A stretch of DNA of 64,000 bases from Pseudevernia furfuracea (taxonomy: Eukaryota; Ascomycota; Lecanoromycetes; Lecanorales; Parmeliaceae): contig JAIUPT010000032.1 of the NCBI GenBank assembly GCA_022315425.1, positions 1,414,501 through 1,478,500 on the forward strand, in the 5' to 3' direction. This document shows, piece by piece, positions 12,000-22,976 of the stretch. Position numbers and translations under genes: made by a program. Numbering within the stretch: the first letter of the stretch is position 1; each line of letters opens with the position of its first letter. Below the pieces are notes generated by a model. It ran no database searches. It was not told where the DNA came from and saw only the letters and a program-made list of their open reading frames with translations.

Positions 12000-14230
12000 G
12001 TCTTACGTCTCTCTCTTTAAGAGAAATTAGCTTTTAGTTCAAGAATATTATAACGTACGATACGAGAAGATCGATAAAAGTTATCGATTAACGACTCTAT
12101 ACGTCGACGTTATCAATTCATATATCGATCGTCTCGAAGATTTATAAAGAGAGTGAGTTATCTTTAATATAAATTCTATAATCGTCGTACTTTCGTTATT
12201 AATTCTCGATCTCTAGATATTACGATATCGTTAATATCGATCTCTATTACACTCTCAAAAGATCGATAAAGAATCGAATCAAAAACTTTTTTTATTGAAT
12301 ATATAACAACTACTTCGTCAAGAAAATTAATTCGATCGAGTCTATTAACATTAATTGAATTAGCTCTATATTAAATAAAAAAATTAACGAATTAATCTCT
12401 TAATCGTAAATTTTTTTTATAATATAAGTGAAGACGCACACGTTGATACTTCTATATATACGAGTAATCGTTAAAATAATTTATTAACGATTTATTGATC
12501 GAAGAGCACAGACTAAATAATAGCGAAATCGATAAGTCTCTCTTAAATATAATAAATTTCGTAAAGCTGCTGCGTTGTCACTGAGTGTTCGATATTAATA
12601 TCTTCCCTCACGAACGACAACGAATTCAATTAACAAAGATTCTACTAATCGCGATATTCATTAAATCTCGACTCGAAGCCCTTTTCGAAATCATCTATCG
12701 TGATCTAGATTTATTCGTTTAACGCGATAAGATTATTAAGAAAGTAACGCTCATCTTATAACTAAAGCTTATTTAAATCAAGTCTTATAAGAAGTGTAAG
12801 AGATTATAAATAATCGCTAAATAATAAAGATTATTATGTTAACGAATATACAGAAAACTCTATATATTCTTTATCGATAGCAATCTCATCTTTTATATAA
12901 TATTTTATATTATCGATCTCGTCTGTAACGACGATATCTATCTTTTCTCGAATATTAACTTCAGAATAGTTTTAACTTTGAGCGTTTTAAAGAGACTAAA
13001 TTATCAACGAATTTCATAAAAAGAGAATATGTTAAACGTCTCGTTTTTTTGTGCGTCTATATAAATCTTTAAAGACTATATCATCTCGACGAAGACGACG
13101 CTCTTCTACGAGAAGTATTACGAGTGAATCAAACGATTAAAAGAAGACACTAACTTTGTATAGATTTTTACGATCTATTATCTTCGACGAGCGACGAGAA
13201 ATATTATTAATAATAAGCTCTAAGACTTCTGATCTCAGAAAGTCTAAGCTAACACGATTATTTATTAGATGATTTCAATTTTAATAAGATCGTTCGCAAT
13301 CTAATCATAAATCACATTAACTTCGTCATCTTTTAACGCAATTATCTATTTCGCATAATTCGTTACGACACTCAAGTCGCATACGAAAATACAACGTCTC
13401 GAACGAAATTGATTCAAGAAATTAATTAAATAAGTCGACGAATCGATTCTCGACGATTCAAAGAGCTAATCGAAGCGTAGAGTACAGATATTCGTCAGAA
13501 GAAAAAAATTTAAAAGCTTCGCGATCGCCGAGATAAATTGTTTCAGCGAATTCGATAACAATTCACGTTCATTTATCGTGCAGAGAAATAAGTCATCTAC
13601 GATTAATATAAAAAGATTAAACGAGTTATAAATCGAAAGATCAAAGCGCGAGAGCGAGAGCTCATAAATTAGATTTAAAAAGAAAACGACGTCGTCGCTT
13701 TCGTGCAAGATATGCGAGCGTAATTTAAGAAAAATTCGAAGTCGCTTCGTCTCATTCTCTTAATCTCAAAACGTGTTTAATACGTTTTTATAAAACGATC
13801 GCGCATCGCGAAGATCTTCTTTAATTTATTATCGACTCGTGATATCGAGAGCGATATGAATTAACGAGTCTTTATTATCGATAATATAATATCGCTCTAT
13901 ATTCGATAGAAGAGAGTATTTCGCAAAGTTCGTCGAATACGAAGAATTCAGACGAGAAAAAACGATCTTAATAATAACGTAAAACGTTTCTTAAACGTTG
14001 TTAAATTCGATTTTAAATCGAACTTTTCGATCTTCTATCTCTTTTCTATAAGATATTAATCGTATCAATATCTTTACTATCTCGATAACATCGATCTATC
14101 TTTAAAGAAGCGACTTTATACTCTTAATAATAAATATTCGTTATAGCGACACTTTAGTCGTCGTTATTCTTTTCGATCTCGCGAACTCTGTTCTTTCTCT
14201 TATTTCGAATATGCGATAGTCACGCTTGAC
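12000..14230 (+). pseudogene. RIP-degraded DUF3435-type (tyrosine-recombinase-like) gene
   Basis: Reading the plus strand through stops gives a protein resembling the fungal DUF3435 family. An N-terminal region with short open pieces lies at 12,290-12,580. The characteristic FPHERQRIQLTKILLIA segment is at about 12,603-12,655, followed by YRDLDLFV at about 12,697-12,720. Then come YIIDL/CNDD near 12,905-12,940, KENMLNVS near 13,020-13,045 and YYLRRATRNIINNKL at about 13,170-13,215. The Arg-rich YLRR motif is where tyrosine recombinases place a catalytic Arg. Many stops and at least one frameshift remain after about 13,230, so the last third is less certain. DUF3435 proteins include the captain recombinases of Starship elements and many non-captain relatives. 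Which one this was cannot be decided here. Confidence 0.6.
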
Positions 14231-15047
14231 AGTATAATACATTTTAAGAATCATGCGACGATCGTTCACGAAGTCTACATATCTAATAAAACTTAACATA
14301 TCTCGTGAAGTTTAAAACTAAATTTTGATTTTCCTAACCTCACGAATTGATTGTATATACTAAAGCAACTATTCTACGATTTTTCTATCTCTATACTTTG
14401 ACGACTTAAAAAGCTCTAGCACTGAAAAAGTAAGAGACACTTTATGATTTTCTAAATTCGTCTTTATAAGACTACACCCTGAGATAGTGTATTAACTCGA
14501 AGAATATATATTCTTCGAGAATATGCTTTTTATTATATCTTACTGTATTATCTAGAGTAATAAGATAATACTGAGCTTCTAAGTATTGAACTTTTTAATT
14601 TTGTACGTTCTAATTCTATAATAGTATTAGAATTTGTGTATCTTTAAGTTGTATAGCCTTCGAGTTTATAGACGTTTTGAGCTTGCTTACCCTTGTTCAT
14701 AAATACGGTGCGAAAAACAACTGAGTATAGCTTCAAATGTGGCTGCATTGGCGGCTGCATTGGCGTGGAGGTCTATAAGCGACGACGTGGGATCTATGGA
14801 CGATATATATTGCCCATGGACAGCATATACCATTGATGGAATTTTGTCCATGAGATGAATACTACACCACCATGAGTAACATAATTATCCATGGATGACT
14901 ATGATCCATCGATAGCATGCAACAAGAATGTTAGTCACTGGACCCATCATGATTTCGTGAGTCGCACTTCGAGGCGCATACCATGTCAGCTCGTGGCTTC
15001 GGAGAACCACCGCAGGGCACCGAAGATCATTCATACCTCACCCAACT
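14231..15047. other. Compartment boundary: AT-rich to normal composition
   Basis: Sequence up to about 14,690 still looks RIP-affected. From about 14,700 the base composition becomes ordinary. A perfect 12-bp tandem duplication (ggctgcattggc, 14,741-14,752 and 14,753-14,764) lies just past the change, followed by several CCATGGA-like words between 14,810 and 14,900. No gene was recognised until the kinase-like gene ending at 15,048. Confidence 0.5.
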
Positions 15048-16331
15048 CTAGAAAGGCTTCAGATAGTCCCTGGCAACTGGCTCTTCTCCTCTCTCTTTTG
15101 CCCAGCCCTCATATCCGTCCGGAAACTTATCAACGAAATACCGCATCACATCAGTACACCTGTCAACACTGTCAGCTAAATATCGCCGAGATACCGGAAC
15201 ACTCACATCTTTCTGTATCGAAGATTGCCGGGATATAGCGTTGAACAATTCATGTCCCAGCGACTGCACACACGTCTTGAGCGTTAGCCGGAGATAATAA
15301 TTCAGATTGCACTTACAGGCAGTACAAAGCATTCCGATCATCCTGGTCTTCTTCCGGGTCAGACTTCTGGAAATGTTCGAAATAGGCTTTCACGTATTGC
15401 TTTCCCATCTTGTGGCGGATTGGCCGCAAAGGCGCAAGTTCGACTATTGAGTCAGTGTTTTCGAAGCATCGGAGTGTCATCCGCTTACTCTCATTGTGAG
15501 CGTATATGCAGGTAGCATCATAAATGACAGGTGTGTTTGAGTTCAGGTCTGTGGAGACATTGCCGTCCCAGATATCACAGTGGACCAGTCTCGGTCGAAT
15601 TTTCCGGCCACCAGTCTCTAGCGGCCGAAGCAATCGAGGCACCACTTTCTCAAGAGTCAGCCGGCAAAGCTCATGCACCTCCTCGTCATATCCTTGCGAC
15701 TTCTCTTCATTCTCAAAGACGCGTCTGATTGAATTGGAAAAAAATTCCTCCCACGTCTCCGTCCATTCAGTGTACTGAGGTACCGTGCCCTGAAGAGTTG
15801 GCACATAGAAGCCGTATTTCCCGTCTGGGTTTTCTCCGTTTATGTGAAGTTCTGCTAGACCACGCGCCAATTTTTGAATATCAGGGAGATCATCATCCAT
15901 ATCTACAAATCCACAGAGGAAGAAGTGGATGTTGGGATCAGAAGCGTATGTTCCTGAAGCGTAGGGGCGGGGGACGATGTACGGGAGCGCCTTGTAAAGT
16001 GATGACATCGAAACGAACTCGCCAGAGACCATGGCTTTACCGGTTTCATGCTGCGCAACCTTTAAGAAGAAGGATAGCTCCGAGCCGTCAGCCTGCACGG
16101 TTGGAATTTCGGCCGTACGAGTCCAGTAGCTGGCCCCGAACGGGGCAATGCCTTTGACTTTGGAGCCCGGTGGTAAATCTGCGATTGTCAGCTGCTTCCA
16201 TCGTCAATTCATCTGTATTGCACCCGCTCACTTGCTGACACATTGTCATCCACGAATTGAATCCACTTTTCGTCGACATCAACGGGCTTGTCCCAGACCG
16301 GTTTCCCTTCCTGATCTTCAGTTTTTACCAT
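15048..16331 (-). CDS. Fructosamine-kinase-like phosphotransferase
   Basis: Predicted 361 aa from five exons: join(15048..15159, 15207..15263, 15317..15443, 15489..16178, 16232..16331) on the minus strand. All four introns (53, 45, 53 and 47 bp) are GT-AG with CTGAC/CTAAC-type branch sites, and the phases fit. The 45-bp intron (15444-15488) is a multiple of three and hides inside an open frame. Removing it restores a typical AHNEIEL segment. Family marks are FGASYWTRTAEI near the N-terminus, the catalytic LVHCDIWDGN loop (family norm HGD.W.GN), PVIYDAT for the metal Asp, and a C-terminal LYPGNLRYRKM region. Fructosamine-3-kinases phosphorylate sugar groups on glycated proteins or small amines, but fungal relatives have varied substrates. 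The HGD to HCD change is unusual, though the catalytic Asp is present. The gene is divergent with the NLR gene upstream. Confidence 0.85.
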
Positions 16332-17457
16332 TGTTGACTACTATCTACAAACGATCGGGATACATGGGTTGGAAAATTCAGGGCGGGGAGAACTGTAATA
16401 TATATAGAGCTTCAAGTGTATAATGGAGTCGCAGGAGAGCGAAATCTGCAACTGAATTTTGACATGGGAATTGGGGAGGGATGAGATTTTGTTCAATGCG
16501 CGGCTCGATAAAGTGAGGCTTGCCCTGATAGGTCCAGACTGTGCTTTCTTTCAACTGGGTTTAGCGTTACATGCATGATTGTCACTTCCCTGCCAAAAGC
16601 TGCAGCGGCATTTCTCGTGCTACGTTACACGAGGATCTTGCCCCGCGGGACCTCTGGACGCAGCACCAGGATTTTGGTACAACTTGGTCTTATTATTATT
16701 GGACCGTAAGTCTGCGATACTGGGAATTGTCGTTGCATTGTAGCCTGGCTATTCCCGTGACAGCGGAGACTGCGAGCAAAACTTGCGGGCCGCATTATCA
16801 GGGATGTGGCCCCAATTTGACGCTTTCGCTGAAAGTACACGAAGAATTGTGTAGTGACATCCCTCTTGCGGCTCCAAGGTAAAGGAGTGGAGCTCCTGAT
16901 TGATGCCGTCTTTCAGCTCAAAGAAACTGGGTCCTATGGTGATCTTTTACTAAATAGGAAGAACGACCGAGCCGTGCGTGCAGCGTTGCATATACCTACT
17001 CTTTCCAGATGAGACTCGTGATCAGGCTCGGTAATCGTGCCACGTACTCATATGAACCGGAGCTAAAAGTGAGGCGCGATTAGCTTGAGGGGGGTTTTCC
17101 GGTATTCAGACGAGGGCAGCTCGGTGCGGCTCTGCTCAAACTCGAAATTTCACAGAGCTGGGAAGACTTCGGGGGCCGCGCGATGTTGGAGGCCGGACAA
17201 TCTGCCTTACCAGATTCTTGGTGCTCTCCTGGACCATGCCTTTGCGCAAACCCAAGGACATCGTTTCCACAACTTCAGAGATTGCTGGCGTGCAGTCGTG
17301 ACTGTCTCATAGATCTTCTGGTTCATGGGGCATTTCTGGATTGCGAGACGGCCTTTCCCAAGGCCGGGGGCGCTGCAACCTCGCCTGGAATCACCGTCGG
17401 TTTTCTACAGACCTTTGAATTGCGCGGTCTTTGACCAGGCATTTTGGTGTCTCCGCT
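16332..17457. other. Divergent intergenic region, kinase-like gene / NLR
   Basis: This 1.1-kb region lies between two genes transcribed away from each other and probably holds both promoters. No further gene is supported. The open frames seen on both strands (16,571-16,882, 17,085-17,434) have no recognisable protein features. An in-frame ATG at 17,431 is an alternative start for the NLR, nine codons upstream. Confidence 0.5.
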
Positions 17458-20400
17458 ATGGAGCGCTCAAAGACAAATGCAACATCTTCCAGTCGCTCTT
17501 TCCTCTCCCGAACCCTCACCAGACGCGACGCCGGAGGCCAGTCATCTGAAGATGGCAAGGGCCCATTTGGGCTGAACACTTTGTTTGATCCAGAAAATCC
17601 TGCCATCGCCGACCTTGTATTCGTACATGGTTTGGGGGGAGGGTCGAGGAGTACATGGACGAAATCCAACGATCCGTCTCTATTCTGGCCAAAAGAATGG
17701 CTTCCACAGGATGCTGGGTTCCAGGATGTCAGGATACACAGCTTTGGATACAATTCCAACTGGGGCGACGAGAGTATCCTCAACGTTCACGACTTTGCAA
17801 AAGCCCTCCTTGGATCTATCCAAGACTGTCCCCTTATCCCTCGGAACACCAACGTACGTGTCTTGCGCTTCCATCCTCGTCAAACAAAATGAGACCAAGG
17901 ACTAACACTCTCCTAGGCTTCATTGGTCCTAGTAGGTCACAGCATGGGGGGTCTTGTAATCAAGCGTGCATATATCATGGCAAGGCAAAAGGAGGAATAC
18001 GCCAAACTCTCTCAACGAGTCAAAGCTATACTGTTTCTTGCGACGCCTCACCGCGGGGCAGATTTGGCTCAACTTTTGACCAAAGTCCTCAACATGTCAC
18101 CGGGAGCAAGGCCATTTGTGAAAGATCTACATCGCAACTCGCTGGCAACCCAGTCCATCAACGAAGAATTTCCGCAGTATTGTCAGGACTTACGACTCTA
18201 CTCCTTCTATGAGACACTACCCATGGCCTACGGCCTTGGCAAAAGCCTCGTGGTAGAAAAGGATGCGGCTGTTCTAGGTTACCCCAACGAGCATTCAACA
18301 TACCTGAATGCCAACCATCGAGAGGTCTGCAAGTATGCGAATCAGGAGGATCCCAACTACCAGGCCCTTCGGAATGCTCTAGCTACAACCATCGACAAGC
18401 TGCGGAACAGCGTTATTCCCTCCAAGCACGAGCTCAACAATGAGCAGCGAAGGCGGCTGGACGGATATCTTGGAGTGTCAGATGCGCCTGAGGACGACTT
18501 CATGGACATTGATGCTGTACGATTACGGGGTTCTTGCGAGTGGCTCTTGAGAAAAAGAAGCTTTCAGGAGTGGCGAGATATATCAAGCGCGCAGCTCTAT
18601 TGGATCAGTGCAAAACCCGCCACTGGGAAGACCGTCTTGAGTGGGAAAGTTGTCCATCATCTAAAAGACTTGAATCGAGATATCGCCTTCTTTTTTTTCG
18701 ACTATCGCAACAAAGCGCAAACCTCCATCAGCTCCTTCCTTCTATCAATGTCGGCACAAATGGCGTACATGCATACGGAAGTTCTGCAGACTGTGCTCGA
18801 CATCTGTGAGAAGGACGATCAGCTATGCAAGGCCGACTACCGTACCATTTGGCGAAAGTTATTTGTGGAAGGCATCCTCCGCATCAAGTATGCTAGAGCG
18901 CAGTATTGGGTAATAGATGCATTAGACGAGTGCAGAAACGGCTCTGATCTGGTTCCCTTTCTCCTGAAAGTCATAGAGATGTGCTCGAATATACGTATAC
19001 TATTGACCTCCCGCGACCGCTTTGAGTTCCATAGACAAGCCATACATCCCAAGGTCAAGGTCGTCCAAGAGGAGATTCTAGCAGCGGACACTAAATCCGA
19101 TATCGCATTGTACCTCGATGCAAATATGGACCAGCTGCCCTCAATTGAGGAAGAAGATGAAGAGGATATGGTCTCTAAGATTCTGGAGAAGTCTGCAGGG
19201 TGTTTCTTGTGGGTCAGCTTGATTTTACAAGAACTGAGACAGGCCCATACATCAACCGAGATCCGCCAGGTCCTCGAAGAAGTTCCTTCTGACATGAACG
19301 CTCTCTACTCGCGAATACTTGATTCGATGTCCAAGGCGCCGCCTTATGGAAAATTGCTTGCTAGAGCAATTCTAACATGGGCAGTATGCTCTTCTCGACC
19401 TTTGACGACGAGTGAGTTGTACCAGGCACTCCAGATCGACATCAAAGATAAGATAGATAACATTAAGACGTCGATCGAGTCGCGCTGTGGTCAATTGGTT
19501 TATGTCGATGCGCAGTCGCGTGTGCAAATGGTACATCAGACAGCTCGTGATTTCTTGCTCCAAGCTAGCGACTTCTCAGAGTTTGGGGTTGAGGAAAGAG
19601 AGGGTCACAGAAGGCTGTTGATGACTTGTCTTGAATATCTCAACGGCAATGAGATGAGAAGTCCTAAGCACCGGAGACTCAGCGCGAGTATTGTTGCCAA
19701 GGAGCGTGGTCCTTTCGTCAATTATGCGTGCAATTCGTTCTTCGAGCACATCACTCACGTGTCATCGCAAGATGATGAAGCTCTGACTGCGTTAGCCAAA
19801 TTACTCAGCTCAACCAACATATTATCGTGCATCGAGTATATCGCACAGAATTCCGACCTCAACCGCCTGATCCAAGCCGGCAAGGTCTTCAGGAAATTCT
19901 TGCAGAGGAGACTGAAACACTTAGCACCAGTAGGCAAGGAGTTCGTACTTCTCGACTGCTGGGCTACTGATCTTATCCGACTCGTGACCAAGTTTGGCAA
20001 GAACATTAAGGCTTCTCCTTCCTCCATCTATCACCTCATTCCTCCATTCTGTCCTCCTGAAACCGCCCCACGACAACAGTTTGCAGCATCTGCACGAGGT
20101 ATCGCCGTGCTTGGCTTATCGGCCACGATATGGGACGATTGTTTGTCCACTATCGTCGATTCGCAAGAGCAGTTCACAGCTCTGGCATGCTCAGACAAGT
20201 TCTTCGCGGTCGGTATGTCTAGTGGAAGAATTGTGATCTATAATGAGACTACTTGTCAGCAGAATCAAGTACTGGATCATCCAGAACCGGTTAAACTACT
20301 GCAATTTGGGCACAGAATAAATATACTTGTTTCTGCCGGGCCAAGGAAAGTGCGCATATGGGACGCAGGCTCATGGGAGCAACTATGGGAGTTCAAGACA

Positions 20401-22221
20401 CCTCAACAATGTATGTCCCTTGCATTGATTGAGGAGGACCAACTCCTACTTGGAGCGCTCAAGAACAACAATCTAGCAATCTGGGATCTCGCGGAAGGAG
20501 CCCTCAGAGACACTGCAGATTGGACGCTGGGTCTTGGAGGACCACAGTCCCATGCATATCGCCGCCCTATAGCAGCAGCGTTCTGTATGGAATCGTGTCT
20601 CCTAGCGGTAGTCTACCGAGGTCAAGACATACTCTTATGGGACCTAGATAGAGACGAGCTTCAAGATACGTACAGCAAGGCTGGATCTACTACTAACAAC
20701 ATGAAGGTAGATGTGAGCGCTGGTGTGACTGGGGGGCTCGTCTTCAGTGCGACTCCCAATGCAACATTATTGGCCGCCGCTTACTCGGATGGCGATCTGG
20801 TCTTGTTCGATACCCTAGAGGGTACAGTCAGGGGGAAAACATTAGTGAACGCGCAAACACTTGCATGCTCTCCTGATGGACGGACCCTAGCTAGTGGTGA
20901 TTCTTCCGGCACAATTCAACTTTTTGACTTCGAGAATCTTCGATCCCTTTACCGAATTAATTCGGATGAATACTGCATCAAAGAACTCGCTTTCACTGGA
21001 GACAGCCACCACTTACTTGATATCAGAGGATCGGAATGTCGAGTATGGGACCCAATGGTCCTGGTGCGCCAGGACGGCGATGACGAAAACAGCGATACAA
21101 TATCCGTTTCCACGGCACCGCAAGAGATCAGCTTGGAGTCAACAGAGAACATCGTGCTCATAACCTCAATGGTATGCCATCCAAACGGTGGCGTGTTCTT
21201 TTGCGGCAAAGAGGACGGATCGGTCTATCTCTATGAAACTAAGTCTGGGCGGCAAAGTCATAAGCTATTCAGTCACGCGAATGGTGCCTCTATCTTATCA
21301 CTCTTCTTCGACGTCGAAAGTGACACGCTAAGTAGCATCGATAATGCCAGCCGAGTCAAAGTCCATAGATTGAAGCAGGGGCAAGAGGGGTGGGAAGCTA
21401 CTGACCCCTTGTTCGACTATCGTGCAGGTGCCGCTGTGAAACAAGTGCTGACCAATCCTGGCGCTACGCATGTCCTTTTATGCACAGGCAAGAATGATAT
21501 GCTTTGGCATTTATCGTCCGAGGAGACGAGTACCGTGATAGAGACGATCTCATGGGAGGAGCGTGGTCCTTCTAGATGGGCAACTCATCCACTCAGTGAG
21601 GACCAGTTGATCCTCATATCGGATAATGTTGCACATTTGTACCAGTGGCAATCCTTACGAAGGCTCACCGGAGAGGAAGGAATTCTTCTGGAAGGCAGCA
21701 TACTCCCTGAGCTAGCCATCCGCTCCATCACTCCCTGTTTCAACAACACAACAATTGCTACCACATTCGGCGAAGATTTAAGAGCGCAATCGAAGTCCAA
21801 ACTCCTACTCTGGAACGCTGCCGACTTCGGCATCGACACAAAAATTGCAGCGCCCATACCAAAGTATCATTCTCTTGCCGATCAAGTCAAGACTCTCATT
21901 GGAGACGATGGTCAAAGACTCGTCTTCCTACGCAGCGATAGTTGGATCTTCTCAGCAGACCCGGAGAGCGCTAATGCTGACCACTATGACCGCCACTTCT
22001 TCCTCCCAGCCGATTGGCTGAGTACCGATATCAAGCTGATGATCAAAGTGACACATGACGGGGACATCATCTTTGTGAAAAGGGACGAGGTGGCGGTGAT
22101 CAAACGTGGGCTGGACAATATTGAAGAAGAGGCTGGTAGTAAGCCGGGGAAGAGGCCGTCATTGCTGGGCAGGGAGGGTGGGAGGAGGCCTTTAGGGAGA
22201 TTTCCTGCCAAGACTTTCTAG
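17458..22221 (+). CDS. NLR-like STAND protein: alpha/beta-hydrolase (SesB-like) - NACHT-like NTPase - WD40-like repeats
   Basis: Two exons (17458..17853, 17917..22221) with a 63-bp GT-AG intron give 1,566 aa. An alternative ATG at 17,431 adds nine residues. N-terminal domain: VFVHGLGGGSRSTW near residue 52, GHSMGG with nucleophile Ser about 141, Asp about 248 and NANHREVCKY with His about 266. This is the layout of SERAC1/SesB-type hydrolases used as effectors in fungal NLRs. Middle: P-loop AKPATGKT near 363-370 (first Gly replaced by Ala) and Walker B YWVIDALDEC near 461-470, as in NACHT/NWD proteins. From about residue 885 on, many WD-like units such as VRIWDAGSW, LAIWDL, ILLWDLD and CRVWDP indicate a beta-propeller. 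Family members act in heterokaryon incompatibility or immune-like recognition. The ligand here is unknown. The frame is uninterrupted, so the gene looks functional. Confidence 0.9.
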
Positions 22222-22976
22222 GCTACCGGAGTCAAAACACGATTGATAAAGCGCGGCCCCGAGACCAAGCTGGAAGGGACACGCGTCACGCCACCTCTGT
22301 TGAGATGGCCTAGGATCCTGGTAGTATCATCGAGGTAAGTCTCCACGCGTGTCAATGGGGCCACCGAGTATGTCCACTGGCTGATGTTCGAGTAGCCTCA
22401 TCTTGACCTAATCAGCTGGTAATTAAGCATTCTTTAGTATCACTTGCCCATTGCTGAGAAGCTTGTGACCATACACATCCGCTACATTAGCCATGGCACG
22501 TTCGAGAGTCCGGAAGGTTCCATATTTTCGTAAATGATGCTATATACCAGAGCATGTTGTACAAATGGCGAGACCTGTTGGATGGGAATGGAACGGATAT
22601 GTGATATAAACGAAATGATGTTGGATGAAGGTTCTCGGTCCTAGTACAACATACAGCCGTGATTAGAGTTCAACGGGCTGGAAGTATGAAATTTAGAAAA
22701 TTGAATAGCTTTCTCCAATTAAATTCATCAGACCTTCTCTTGTAGAAATTCTTGCCATTAATGAATGATTCTTACATAGTCAGACTTTTGTCGCTAGATT
22801 TTGCTAGAAACACCGTTGTCTCTCAAATACCCGTCACGTGAGCGAGCGCTAATGGCGTCACCGAGCATCTTTTGTCCGTGGGGGTTGGGAGAAAGTCCAC
22901 CAACGACTATTTCCATCCCACTGATTTTCTCAACATTCCTTAAGCAGATGCCTCTCCCCTGTACCCGACAGCAAAC
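22222..22976. other. Intergenic region, no feature seen
   Basis: Non-coding sequence between two plus-strand genes. It should contain the NLR terminator and the MFS promoter. A pyrimidine- and CA-rich leader precedes the MFS start (accaacgactatttccatccc region). Confidence 0.4.

Noticed and set aside
15524..16157. Plus-strand open frames opposite the kinase-like gene
   Set aside because: They are shadows of the minus-strand exon, which has clear catalytic motifs.
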